A stretch of DNA of 64,000 nucleotides from JAOUEA01 sp963719165 (GCA_963719165.1 CAVRAV010000001.1:806001-870000); one strand, 5' to 3'. Shown: positions 50,744-60,507, numbered from the stretch's first letter. Translations and numbers: made by a program. The notes: generated by a model from the sequence alone, not told the origin.

Positions 50744-52174
50744 CTAGGGGTTCGTCACCTCGCGCACGTACGCGATGTCCTCCGTGAAAGAGGTGATGGT
50801 GCCGTAGCCGGGCACGAGGGACGGGGCGAAACGTCATCGTGAAGTGGTTCCCGATGTGCACCGGGCCGCCGATCACCTGGCCGTAGAAGTTGCTCTTGTT
50901 CGACATCTAACCGGTGCATGGCGAATAGAAGAACGCCTGGACGTACGAGTTGAAGTCCGTGTTGTTCCCGGTGTAGACGGATTTGCTCGATGCCCCCGTC
51001 CCGAGGCATCATGGGCGAGAGCGGGGCTCCCGTCGCGGGCCAGTCGCTGATGAAGTAGAGGCTGCTCGTCATCGTTGCCCCGGTCCAATTCGACCTGTTC
51101 CTGAAGGAGATCCCCCAATCGGTGATGATCGCGAGGTTCCCCTTCATGTTGACCGTCAAATATTGTTGGTGGTGTACGTGCCGCGGAGTAGGGCCCGTGA
51201 TGTCGCCGAGGTGGTTTCCGGTCAGACCGGCAAGTGTGCTCTCCACGAACGCCGGCGTCGATGTACACGACCGTTGCTCCGGAGAAGGTGTTCACCGTGT
51301 ATCCGGTCCTGTCGATGCCGTTGTACGTGATCTGCGGGAACGGCTGGGTCGGGGGCGTCGGAGAGATCGTGTTCGGATACGTGGTCCCGAGACCGAGACG
51401 CCGGAGATGGTGGTCGCGGCCGTCGCTTGCCCCCGATCGACCCGCTGCCGCTGATCGTGGCGGTCGAGGAGATCACGTTGGTGAGCGGATGTCGGATTGT
51501 TGATCGTGACATTGCCGTTGGCCCACAGGGTCCCGAGGATGTTCGAGTTCCCTGACATTGGCCGATCCGTTAGGGACGTAGACGTTCCCCCGGATATGAG
51601 GCGTATTCGTCACCGTCAGATTACCGGTTAGGATGTACATGTCGCCGTCGTTTCCGTCGTTGCCGTAGATTCGAAGTTGTTCGGGAAGACGCGCCCGACT
51701 GCGAGAGGATCGCCGCTCCGAACCCGCCGTAGACGGGCGTCAGACGCATGAAGGTCTGCATCGTCCGCGGCGTCTGGGTCCCGACCGTACCGGTTGTGTC
51801 GATCACCACGGACGCGGGGTAGTACGTGCTGGTGAACGGCGTGGCGGTTGAGCAGGGCATCACCGCCCCCGCGGCGTCGTAGAAGGTGGGCGTGGCCGTG
51901 AAGCTCGCTGCTCCCGGCGCCCTCGCGATCGTCTGCGTGGCGGGCGGGCAGTTCATCGTCGTGACCGTCGCCGACTGGAGATAGGCGTAGTAGTAGTTGT
52001 TGCCCCGCCTCAGCCGCGTTCAGCGACGTGAGCCGCTGCCGGTGATTGAGCACTCGAGGCCACGTCGTGGATCGACTGTTGCACCACGACGACGGACAGG
52101 AGCAAGAGTACGACGCTCACCAGCAGCGCCACGATCATGGCGACGCCGTCTTCCGCGTTGGGATCGATCCGCAT
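50744..52174 (-). CDS. PilX-N-terminal, beta-helix-like pilus-associated protein (many indels)
   Basis: I reconstruct one protein of about 475 residues. It starts MRIDPNAEDGVAMIVALLVS, a PilX-like N terminus without classical prepilin cleavage site but with a long hydrophobic helix, and has an SD (AAGGAG) seven bases before the ATG. The part after the helix contains RLTSLNAAEAG, typical of PilX, then NYYYAYLQSATVTT. In the middle short repeated strands such as MYILTGNLTVTNTP, IRGNVYVPNGSANV and ILGTLWANGNVTINNP recall right-handed beta-helix or polymer-forming folds. The C-terminal part has NMKGNLAIITDWGISFRNRS, SSLYFISDWPATGAP, SNFYGQVIGGPVHIGNHFTM and TSFTEDIAYVREVTNP before TAG at 50744. 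At least six frame changes lie between. The role, perhaps an adhesive or tip protein, is inference. Confidence 0.65.
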
Positions 52175-52191
52175 CGAATGCTCCTTTTCGC

Positions 52192-52830
52192 TCATGCCGG
52201 GAGATCCTGGCAAACGGCGACCGGGAACCCGAATGATGTGTTGCGCCCCGTGATCGAGGACTTGAGTTCCTGCGTGGCGTTCGCGGCGAATCCGGGTTCC
52301 GTATTGACCAGGAATCGGACGGTCACGGTCCGGCCCGTCGGGTCGAGCGTGAAGGCGCCGACCTGCGGCGTCGCCACGCGGTTCACGACGCCGGTGGCGA
52401 TGACCTGCCAGTCCGTGGCCTCCTCCGGCCGCCCTTGCGGCCAATATCGATAGACGAGCTGGTTCGAATCGTTGATCGTCCAAAGGGCGCACCGAGAGGT
52501 TCCGCCGATTGAGGAGGCTGAATCCTGGAGCGCATAGGCCTGCGTGTACACGCGAAGGGTGAATCCGGCCGGCGTCTCCGCATTGGGGTTGTAGAGCAGG
52601 TTGCCGGATCGCAATTGACGATCGATGGACTGCATCGCCAGACGCGCCTGGTCGACGTTCTGCGAGCGTAGGTCCTCGTTCACCACCGCCCGCTGGATCG
52701 TCGTGAGCGAGGAGAGCAAGATGACCATCGCCACCGCGAGGATCGACATCGCCACGACGAGTTCCGGCAGGGTGAAACCGGACTCATCGTCGAGCCGCTC
52801 GGTCATCCGGGAGGGCCCTCGCATCATCAT
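52192..52830 (-). CDS. Minor prepilin, PilW-like
   Basis: The gene encodes a prepilin of about 212 residues with a type IV cleavage site, DDESG followed by FTLPELVVAMSILAVAMVIL; the glutamate at +5 is present. The rest, with SLTTIQRAVVNEDLRSQNVD and ARLAMQSIDRQLRSGNLLYN, resembles PilW-type minor pilins that start pilus assembly. One of three ATG codons in a row (52824-52830) is the start; they overlap the probable stop of the upstream gene. The stop at 52192 lies in front of the pilX-like start. This gene seems free of indels. Confidence 0.85.
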   Translation of the reverse strand: MMMRGPSRMTERLDDESGFTLPELVVAMSILAVAMVILLSSLTTIQRAVVNEDLRSQNVDQARLAMQSIDRQLRSGNLLYNPNAETPAGFTLRVYTQAYALQDSASSIGGTSRCALWTINDSNQLVYRYWPQGRPEEATDWQVIATGVVNRVATPQVGAFTLDPTGRTVTVRFLVNTEPGFAANATQELKSSITGRNTSFGFPVAVCQDLPA

Positions 52831-54613
52831 CCTGCCGCCGGCGGTTGACCGTAGACGCCGCGAGTCAGCATAGTCCCCAGGTGAGGTCGAGCGGAGATCG
52901 ACGGTGGTCACACCGTTGACCGTGACGTTGTAGAGCACGGAGGCCGTGAACGGCGTGACGCTGGAATCCGCCTCTGTGCGCAGCGTGCCGCTCGGGTTGG
53001 TTTGGTTCGTGCCGGTCAGGGAGGCCTGGGAACCGGGCTTGACGGAGATCGTCGTGATGACGGTGTTGACCCCGAACGATGTCGTCCGACTCACCGTCGA
53101 GGTCAGGTTGTTGAGTGATGCGTTGCCAACGGCATAGGACGAGTAGCCGCTCCCGTTCCAGAACGAGACGTTGCCGCCTGCCGGTGGTCGCCAGCGCGGC
53201 CGTCGTCGTCGAGCCGGCTTGCGAGCTCGCGGTGTCCTGGTACCCGCCGACGGTCAGGAGGTAGCCCGTCCAGCCTCCCGGCGCACTCACCCCGGCCGGC
53301 AACGCTCCCAAGCCGATCGGGCCGAAACGCCTCGTCGCGGTGAGTTCGACGCGCCCGTCCTGACCGCTCACCGGATCGCGGTCCACGAACGATTTGTTGG
53401 GATTGCTCGACGCCGGAGCCATGCTGGCGAGCGTGGCGGTTCCAAGTCCGGAGACGATCCCTTCGAGGTTCATCGATGCCGTCAGCGTTCCCGCCTGTTG
53501 GACGCGACCTCCGAGACAGGGGAGACCGTCAGCTTCAGCCACATCCGTTGGAGGCGGGCAGACGTCCGCTCCGGCCGCCGCGACCGCGGCGTCGGCCTGG
53601 CCGCTATCACCGGCGGGTGCGACGAGATCGATAGCGGTGGAACCGCTCGTCGACGACACGGAGCTCCCCCGCCCCCACGGTCGGCGGAGAGGCTCGCGTA
53701 GCGAACGCCCGCCGTCCCGGGGTCCGAGTCGGCGGCGCTCGCCGTCGTGAGCACGCCACCGCCCTCGCGGGTCCCGGCGCCGTCTGTCACCGAGACCAGC
53801 GACTCCGTGAACGACGCACGGCCCTGCGTGACCTGCTCGTTCTGGAGATTCGATTCGGTTCCGGTCGCCTGGAGATAGCCGCTCGAGAAGGTCAACCCCT
53901 GGATCGAGCCGCTGATATCCACCCGCCCCGGCGGGACCTGGGCGATGCCGTAAAAGAAGGGTTGACAGGGAGCGGCAAGGGGTGGGTCGAGGAACTGACG
54001 CAACCGCTCGGCGAGGAGAACAGGCTCTGAATTCCTGACGGAGGCGTTCGCGTTGGCGGGATGAGGCGGCACTGACCCAGCTGACGAGCACCGTGACCCG
54101 GTACGCGGTGAGGTTCGGACACGGCGTTACGGTCTCGATGGACGGACAGTCGTTGGTGATGTAGGTCTTCCATGTGTAGGCGAGGTCGTTCGTCACGGCG
54201 CTGGAAGCGATCGTGCCTTGATGCCGGATTGATCCACGGGTCCGCGGGGACCCCGCTCGAGTGAACGATCTTCTCTCCCGTCGGCGCGGAGCACGACTCG
54301 AAGCGATAGACGACCGGCGATCCGCCGCAGTTCTTGATGTTGGTATCTCCGGTGAGGTCCGATGAGGACATCCCGGTCTGATGCGCGCGAATGCTTGGCC
54401 CCGGATCTCCTCCATGATCCGGATGGCGATGCCGTTGGCCGTGACGCGCTCGCGTGCGAACGAGATCGTCTTGAAGCCGATCGTAGCGGTGTACATCATC
54501 GCAACCATCGCGCCGAACAAGATCGTGATGGCGATCATCGTCTCCACGATCGTGAATCCCCGCTCGTCCCTGCGAAGAGAGTGAAGCCGCCTATCGAGGG
54601 TAGCCCGAGTCAT
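52827..54613 (-). CDS. Long minor-prepilin-like protein, PilV-like N terminus (several indels)
   Basis: The protein starts MTRATLDRRLHSLRRDERG, then the prepilin segment GFTIVETMIAITILFGAMVA (cleavage after G, glutamate at +5) and IGFKTISFARERVTANGIAI. The remaining roughly 550 residues are unusually long for a minor pilin. Pieces read in different frames include SSSDLTGDTNIKNCGGSPVV, AYTWKTYITNDCPSIETVTP, PNLTAYRVTVLVSWVS, VDISGSIQGLTFSSGYLQAT, DLVAPAGDSGQADAAVAAAG, GRVELTATRRFGPIGLGALP and ISVKPGSQASLTGTNQTNPS. The last shift, one G of GGGG near 52880, leads to a stop at 52827 overlapping the ATG run of the PilW-like gene. Beta-rich, serine- and threonine-rich content suggests a surface-exposed domain; similarity to named families was not recognised. 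Confidence 0.68.
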
Positions 54614-54704
54614 CGATGTCTTCCCATGTCGTCAACAGTTACTCATGGGCCGTTCGGGTGACGGGCTTTCAGGCCATCCGTCGCTCCTATCGTAGCGAGT
54701 GAGG

Positions 54705-54734
54705 GAAACGAAAGGGGCGGCCCGAGGGCCGCCC
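54705..54734 (-). terminator. Intrinsic terminator after pilA
   Basis: GGGCGGCC (54715-54722) and GGCCGCCC (54727-54734) make an eight-base-pair stem with a CGAG loop. On the minus strand it is followed by CTTTCGTTTCCC, a clear U-rich stretch. It lies 33 bases behind the pilA stop and in front of the PilV-like gene, so pilA can be expressed at a higher level than the minor pilins. Confidence 0.82.
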
Positions 54735-54766
54735 TTCGCGGATGCGTCTCGATGGCCTTGCCCGAC

Positions 54767-55265
54767 TTACGGGAAGGCGGTCGCGGCGGGCGCTTGTGCG
54801 GACGTTGCCGTGCAGGCCGCACCGGTTCCGTAGAATCCGTCCCCGCACCAGACGTAGTGGAAACATCCTTGATCCAGTAGCAAGTGCCGGACGCGGACAG
54901 CGCCGCGGCGGCCCACACGTCGTTCGCGGCGGTACGTCGTGAACGGGTGCACGCTGACCTGGTTCGGACCCGTCGATCCGCGCCCGCACGACATACGTCA
55001 AGGGACGGCTCGATCGTAGGCAGACCCGTGGCAGCACGGACGTCGCGTTCGCGTAGTACATTGCTGTCGGTGTACATCGTCTTCGCCGCCACCAGCGCGT
55101 TGCGAGGCTCGACTGAGCCGCCCGGTTCTGCGCCCGCGCACGGGCACCGAGGAACGTTGGCAGCGCGATGGCGATCAGGATGCCGATGATCAGAACGACC
55201 ACCATCAGCTCGATGAGGGTGAAGCCTTGCTCCTCATCTGCGCGGTTCATGAACCGCTTGAGCAT
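54767..55265 (-). CDS. pilA: Major type IV pilin (several indels)
   Basis: The protein starts MLKRFMNRADEEQG, a short leader, followed by the mature N terminus FTLIELMVVVLIIGILIAIA (phenylalanine +1, glutamate +5) and LPTFLGARARAQNRAAQSSL. The globular part is spread over three frames: AAKTMYTDSN, YANATSVLP, TIEPSLTYVVRARIDGS, GPNQVSVHPFTTY, NDVWAAAALSASGTCYWIKD and YGTGAACTATSAQAPAATAF before TAA at 54767. That gives about 165 residues, with two cysteines near the end that could form the usual disulfide. GGAGG lies six bases before the ATG. The 224 bases upstream to pilC must hold its promoter; I see no clear consensus there. The terminator behind it fits a highly expressed single gene. Confidence 0.85.
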
Positions 55266-55489
55266 TGTGCGCCTCCTCTCCTTGCTCTTGCGCACCCCGT
55301 CGGCGCGCGTTCCCCCCAGTTGTCGGTCGCGATGGCGGCTCGACTGAAGCTCTCGGCGAGCGTAGTTTTGGGATATCGCGACCACGGGGACCGGCGAAGG
55401 TACCACGTCAAGCACGCGTCTCGAATCGGGGCAGAGCCGGACGCGACGTGTCCCGAGGAGATCCCCGGGACACGACTCGGACGAGACGC

Positions 55490-56702
55490 CTACTTGACCA
55501 GGTTGATGATCTGGAACATCGGCATGTACAGCGCGATGACGGCCGCCCCCACGCACGCCCCGATGAAAGCGATCAGGATGGGCTCGATCAGCGAGGTGAG
55601 CGCGTCGACGGAGGCCTCGACCTCCTGGTCGTAGAACTGCGCGACCTTCTCCAGCATGACGTCGACCTGGCCGGTCTCCTCGCCCACCGCGATCATCTGC
55701 ACGACCATCGGCGGGAAGACCTCGTGCCGGGCCAGCGGTCGAGCGATCGACTCGCCTTCGCGGACGCTGCTCTGGATGTCCTCGACCGCCTTGCCGACGA
55801 CCCGGTTGTTCACGGTGTCGATCACGATGTCCAGCGCCTGCAGGATCGGCACGCCCGACTTCAGGAGCATGGCGAGCGTGCTCGAGAAGCGCGACAGGCA
55901 GGTCTTGTGGAACAGCGATGCCGAAGACCGGGATCCGGAGCTTGATGGTATCGACGACCTCGCGGCCCTTCGGCGGTTCGCTTGTACCGCTTCAGCAGGA
56001 ACCGGGCGAGGAACGCGGCCGCCAGGACGATGTACCACCATTGCTTGAAGATGTTGCGAGATCGTGAGCAGGACGCGGGTGGGCAACGGCAGCGTGCCAC
56101 CCAGCTGACCGTAGATGCTCTGGAACTGCGGCACCACGAACAGCAGCATCGCGCTCATGATGAGCGTCACGAGGCCGACGACGGCGATCGGGTAGGTCAT
56201 CGCCGACTTGATCTTGCCCCGCAGGTGCACCTCGCGTTCGAGCATGGCCGCGAGGCGCAGCAGCGTGTCGTCCAGCGACCCGCCGGTCTCACCCGACTTC
56301 ACCATGGAGACGTAGAGGTCGTTGAAGATCTTCGGGTGCTTCGCGAGGCCCTGCGAGAGCGAGGCCCCCTGCTCGACATCCAGCGTGCCGCCGCGAGCGC
56401 CTTCGCCAGCGACTCGTTCGAGGCCTGGTCGGCCAGGATCGACAAGGCGCGCAGGATCGGAAGGCCCGAGTTGATCATGGTGGCGAACTGCCGGGAGAAC
56501 ACGGCTACTTCCTTGAGCTTTACCTTCTTCGCCTTGATGCTGATGCTGACGTTGAGCCCCGTCTTCTCCTTCCCACCTCGAGGGGCGTGTAACCCTGTTC
56601 GCGCAGGCGCTGGAGGACGAGCATCTCGCTGTCGGCGACGAGCGTGCCGCTGATGAGGTTCCCCGTCTTGTCACGGACCTTGTACTGGAAGGTGTCAGCC
56701 AT
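55490..56702 (-). CDS. pilC: Type IV pilus inner membrane platform protein PilC (several indels)
   Basis: PilC is the membrane platform that works with the PilB and PilT motors. The text starts MADTFQYKVRDKTGNLISGT and LREQGYTPLEV, then continues in other frames with VAVFSRQFATMINSGLPILR, ALSILADQASNE, SLSQGLAKHPKIFNDLYVSM, KSGETGGSLDDTLLRLAAML, membrane helices near MTYPIAVVGLVTLIMSAMLL and WWYIVLAAAFLARFLL, and the second GspF repeat with CLSRFSSTLAMLLKSGVPIL, VGEETGQVDVMLEKVAQFYD and IEPILIAFIGACVGAAVIAL. About 400 residues and three membrane segments are typical. At least five frame changes, two of which look like lost bases and the others like gained bases, are needed. Confidence 0.87.
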
Positions 56703-56711
56703 CGAGGCCTC

Positions 56712-57893
56712 CTACATCCCGCCCATGGAGCCACCCATGGACATGCCGGCTGAGGTGTTGTACCCGTCGTCGATCATGGCGCCCGCGAAGCCGCCGCCCA
56801 CGAGGCGCTGGAGCTCCTCGGGGTCGTGGCAACGCTCGAACGCCATCTGCTGGGTGATCCGTCCCGTCTTCACGTGGGCGGCCAGCGACATGTCCATGGT
56901 CTGCATGCCGAACCGGCCTCCCGCCTGCATCGCGGAGTAGATCTGGTGCACCTTGCCCTCGCGCACGAGGTTGCGGATCGCCGGGGTGGCCACCATGACC
57001 TCGCAGGACACCGCGCGGCCCTTGCCGTCGGCCGTGGCGATCAGCTGCTGCGTGACCACGCCCTGCAGGGTCGTGGCGAGCTGCACCCGCACCTGCTGCT
57101 GCTGGTGGGGCGGGAACACGTCGATGATGCGGTCGATCGTCTGCGGGGCGTCCTGCGTGTGCAGGGTCGCGAAGACGAGGTGCCCGGTCTCCGCTGCCGT
57201 GATCGCGGTGGAGATCGTCTCGAGGTCACGCATCTCACCGACGAGGATGACGTCGGGGTCCTGGCGCAGGACGTGCTTGAGGGCCTGGCCGAACCCGTGG
57301 GTGTCGGCGCCGACCTCGCGCTGGTTGACGATGCAGCTCTTGTGCTTGTGCAGGAACTCGATGGGGTCCTCGACCGTCATGATGTGACCGTGGCGCTCCG
57401 TGTTGACCACGTCGACCATGGAGGCGAGCGTCGTGGACTTGCCCGACCCGGTGGGGCCGGTCACCACGACGAACCCACGTGGGAACCGCGCGAGGTCCGC
57501 GACCACGGGCGGCAGGCCCAGGGTGGTGATGTCCTTGATCTCGAACGGGATCACGCGGAACGCGGCCCCGATCGAGTCCCGCTGCTGGTAGACGTTGACG
57601 CGGAAACGCGCCCGCCCGGGTAGCGAGTAGCTCATGTCCAGCTCGAGCTCCTGCTCGAAGCGTTCGCGGAGCTTCTGGGGCAAGATCGCGTAGATCATGC
57701 CCTGGAGCGCCCGTGGCGAGAGCGGCCCATACTGCTCCGCCCGCTCGAGCTCCCCGTGCACCCGGACCACCGGGGGCGACCCGGCGGTCAGATGGAGGTC
57801 CGAGCCCTCCATATCCAAGAGCACGGCGAGGAGCTCCGGGATCGGGATCTGCGTGTCGTCTTCATGACGTGGGTCCGTCATGCTCATCGTCAT
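56712..57893 (-). CDS. pilT: Pilus retraction ATPase PilT
   Basis: PilT drives pilus disassembly and retraction. The 393-residue protein has an N-terminal PAS-like domain (SDLHLTAGSPPVVRVHGEL), Walker A GPTGSGKSTT (146-155), the Asp box TVEDPIEFLH, Walker B ILVGEMRDLETISTAITAAE with AIRNLVREGK later, the His box TGHLVFATLHTQDAP and a C-terminal glycine- and methionine-rich tail (MSMGGSMGGM). The AIRNLVREGK helix is the PilT hallmark for retraction. The gene is intact and overlaps pilB by 4 bases. Confidence 0.96.
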   Translation of the reverse strand: MTMSMTDPRHEDDTQIPIPELLAVLLDMEGSDLHLTAGSPPVVRVHGELERAEQYGPLSPRALQGMIYAILPQKLRERFEQELELDMSYSLPGRARFRVNVYQQRDSIGAAFRVIPFEIKDITTLGLPPVVADLARFPRGFVVVTGPTGSGKSTTLASMVDVVNTERHGHIMTVEDPIEFLHKHKSCIVNQREVGADTHGFGQALKHVLRQDPDVILVGEMRDLETISTAITAAETGHLVFATLHTQDAPQTIDRIIDVFPPHQQQQVRVQLATTLQGVVTQQLIATADGKGRAVSCEVMVATPAIRNLVREGKVHQIYSAMQAGGRFGMQTMDMSLAAHVKTGRITQQMAFERCHDPEELQRLVGGGFAGAMIDDGYNTSAGMSMGGSMGGM

Positions 57894-59575
57894 TTCACCA
57901 CCCTCGCTACTTCCTCGATGGACGTGACGCCCATGCGGGTCTTCTCCAGGCCGTCGTCGCGAAGCGAGATCATCCCTTGCTGCAACGCGACCACCCTGAG
58001 TTGTTCGGCAGATGCGCGGTCAACCGTGAGCCGTTCGAGCTCTTCGGTCATGGGCATGACCTCGTACAGGCCCATCCGCCCTCGATATCCGGTGTTGGAG
58101 CACGCGGCGCACCCGGCGGGGCGGAACAGCTCGGTGATCTCGGGCCACAGCCACTCGGGATAGCCCGCCTCGGACAACTCCCCGGGCTCGGGACGGTACC
58201 CCTCCTTGCAGCGTTCGCACAGCTTGCGCGCGAGGCGTTGGGCGACCACGGCGTCGATGGCCGAGGCCACCAGGAAGGTCTCGACCTCCATCTCGGTGAG
58301 GCGCGTCACCGCGCTGGCGGCGTCGTTCGTGTGCAGCGAGGACAGCACGAGGTGACCGGTCAGGGCGGCCTCGATCGCGATCGTGGCCGTCTCCTTGTCC
58401 CGGATCTCACCGATGAGCACGATGTCGGGGTCCGCGCGAAGGATCGAGCGCAGGGCCGAGGCGAACGTGAGCCCCGCCTTGGGGTTCACCTGGATCTGGT
58501 TCACGCCGTCGAGCCGGTACTCGACCGGGTCCTCGACGGTGATGATGTTCTTGTCGACCTCGTTCAGGATGTTGAGCGTCGAGTACATCGTCGTCGACTT
58601 CCCGGACCCGGTAGGGCCGGTCACGAGGATCGCGCCGTACGGCTTCTTGAACGACTTGGCGAAGGACTTGTAGGACTCCTCGAGGAACCCCAGGTCCTCG
58701 AGTCGCAGCAAGGCATTGGACTTGTCGAGGATCCGGATGACGACCTTCTCGCCGTAGACCGTCGGCAGGGTCGCGAGTCGCAGGTCGAGCTGCTTGCCGC
58801 CGACCTTCATGCTGATGCGCCCGTCCTGAGGGACGCGCTTCTCGGCGATGTTCAGGTCGGCCATGACCTTGAGCCGGCTGATCAGCCCACCCTGGATGTT
58901 CTTGGGCGCCGGCGGCATCGGCTCGTGCAGCACGCCGTCGACGCGGAACCGGATCCGCACGTTCTTCTCTGCGGGTTCGATGTGGACGTCGGAGGCGCGG
59001 TCGCCGACGGCCTGGGTCATGATCGCGTTCACGAGCTTGACGATGGGGGCTTCCTCGAGGGCGGCCTCCAGCTGCTCTTCTTCGCCGTCGAACGCATCGG
59101 ACGCGACGCTGGCGAGGGCCTCGACCTGACCGTCCATGCTGGCGTACTTCTGGATCGCCTGCTCCACGTCGCCGGCGGTCGCCACCAGCGGCTGGACGTC
59201 ACGGTTGGTGATCGTGCGGATGTCGTCGAGGGCGTAGACGTTGGCCGGGTCGGACATCGCGACCAGGAGCTTGCCGTCGCGCTCCCCGATGGGGATGGCG
59301 CGGTAGCGGCGGGCGAGCGCCTCGGGCAGGAGGGTCGTGGCCGTGGGATCGACCGGGTAGTCGCCCAGGTCCACGAACTCGAGCCCGACCTGCTCGGCGA
59401 GGGCTCGCACGAGGTCGCCCTCCTTGATCATCCCGAGGTCGATGAGCGTTCGTCCCAGGGACTTGGGCGTGCGACGGTGCTCTTCGAGCGCCGTGTCCAG
59501 CTGTTCGGGCGTGATGAAACCCTGCTCGATCATGATCTGACCGAGCTGCTTCGACTTGCGTTTCACCGTCGTCAT
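57890..59575 (-). CDS. pilB: Pilus assembly ATPase PilB with MshEN-type N-terminal domain
   Basis: PilB powers pilus extension. The 561-residue protein begins with an MshEN-type domain, LGQIMIEQGFITPEQL (11-26) and LGRTLIDLGMIKEGDLVRAL (40-59), a region that binds c-di-GMP in MshE and several PilB proteins. The motor part has Walker A GPTGSGKSTT (320-329), TVEDPVEYRLDG, Walker B VLIGEIRDKETA, and TGHLVLSSLHTNDAASAVTR. Zinc-binding cysteines lie in CERCKEGY and CAACSNTGYRGRMG. The gene is intact. Confidence 0.96.
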   Translation of the reverse strand: MTTVKRKSKQLGQIMIEQGFITPEQLDTALEEHRRTPKSLGRTLIDLGMIKEGDLVRALAEQVGLEFVDLGDYPVDPTATTLLPEALARRYRAIPIGERDGKLLVAMSDPANVYALDDIRTITNRDVQPLVATAGDVEQAIQKYASMDGQVEALASVASDAFDGEEEQLEAALEEAPIVKLVNAIMTQAVGDRASDVHIEPAEKNVRIRFRVDGVLHEPMPPAPKNIQGGLISRLKVMADLNIAEKRVPQDGRISMKVGGKQLDLRLATLPTVYGEKVVIRILDKSNALLRLEDLGFLEESYKSFAKSFKKPYGAILVTGPTGSGKSTTMYSTLNILNEVDKNIITVEDPVEYRLDGVNQIQVNPKAGLTFASALRSILRADPDIVLIGEIRDKETATIAIEAALTGHLVLSSLHTNDAASAVTRLTEMEVETFLVASAIDAVVAQRLARKLCERCKEGYRPEPGELSEAGYPEWLWPEITELFRPAGCAACSNTGYRGRMGLYEVMPMTEELERLTVDRASAEQLRVVALQQGMISLRDDGLEKTRMGVTSIEEVARVVK

Positions 59576-59606
59576 CTACGCCTCGGTGTCCGTTCGGTCT
59601 AGGTCC

Positions 59607-60450
59607 TCAGGGAATGGCTTCGTCATCGGCCGAGTCCATCTGAAGCAATCCCGAGAACTCTTTGGCCAGGAGGACGCGGTCGACTTCGGTCTCCTCCTCG
59701 ACCACCGCCGCCGAGCCCTCCCGTGAGCTTCTTCGGCTCCTTCTGCAGGGCCGATCCGGGCTGTTCCACGGCCTCCGGCGCAAGCGGCGGTGCGGGGGCC
59801 GGGCCGGGGCCCGGGGCGGACGTCTGGAGCGGGGGCGGCGGAGCGGCAGCCGGGTCTTTCTCGGGTCCGTTGCGCCTCCAATGACCGTGTTGGTCGGCCT
59901 CCGCGGCCGTGAGTGGGGGCTCCGGAGCCCCTACGGAGACATCGGCGAGCCTCGGGGCGGGCAGGGGCTCCTCCCGGTTTCCCGGCTCGGCCGCGCTCTC
60001 GCGTTCGGGCCCGGCCCGAACCTCCGGCTGGGGCTTGCCCACGGCCGGATGCAGCGACGTGCGCGGTTTGCCCGAGGGGGCGGCCGAGGCATCGGGAACA
60101 CGCAGCGTGTCGCGCCGGGCCCTCCCCTCGTCGGCGGTCATCAGCGCCTGATCGAGTTGGTCGAGGAGGATGCCCGGACGCACGCCGGCCTCGGCCACGG
60201 CGAACGACGCATACGCGCCGCGTTTGACGTAGGCCCAAACCTGATCGGCGAACTCCACGAAGCTCTTGTCGGGCTCGCCGAGCGCGCAGAAGCGAAGCCA
60301 GGCCCCCTTCGCGAGGCCCTCGTCCTCCTCCGGGTAGGCACCCAGGATCATCCCGTCACGGGACAGGAGGAGACAGCCTCGCACCTCACGGACACTGACC
60401 GAGATCCGCTGCGCGAGCGCGGAATAGTCGTCCATCTCTGAACGAGGCAT
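59607..60450 (-). CDS. Roadblock/LC7-like protein upstream of pilB (apparent frameshift)
   Basis: The roughly 280-residue product has an N-terminal domain of about 105 residues that resembles Roadblock/LC7 proteins: ALAQRISVSVREVRGCLLLS, then RDGMILGAYPEEDEG, a central WLRFCALGEPDKSFVEFADQ and AYASFAVAEAGVRPGILLDQ. Such proteins regulate small GTPases (MglB) or motors. The middle is a long proline-, alanine- and glutamate-rich linker. One extra base near 59728 (GGG) hides the end; after undoing it the C terminus is acidic, VVEEETEVDRVLLAKEFSG and LLQMDSADDEAIP, and the stop is at 59607. It precedes pilB by about 30 bases, so it is probably the first gene of the pilBTC operon. The family call is by pattern only. 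Confidence 0.6.
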
Positions 60451-60507
60451 CGTCGTCGCGGCCCGAACGCTTGAGCCGCGTGGGATCCGGGCCCTCGAGC
60501 GAGCGGC

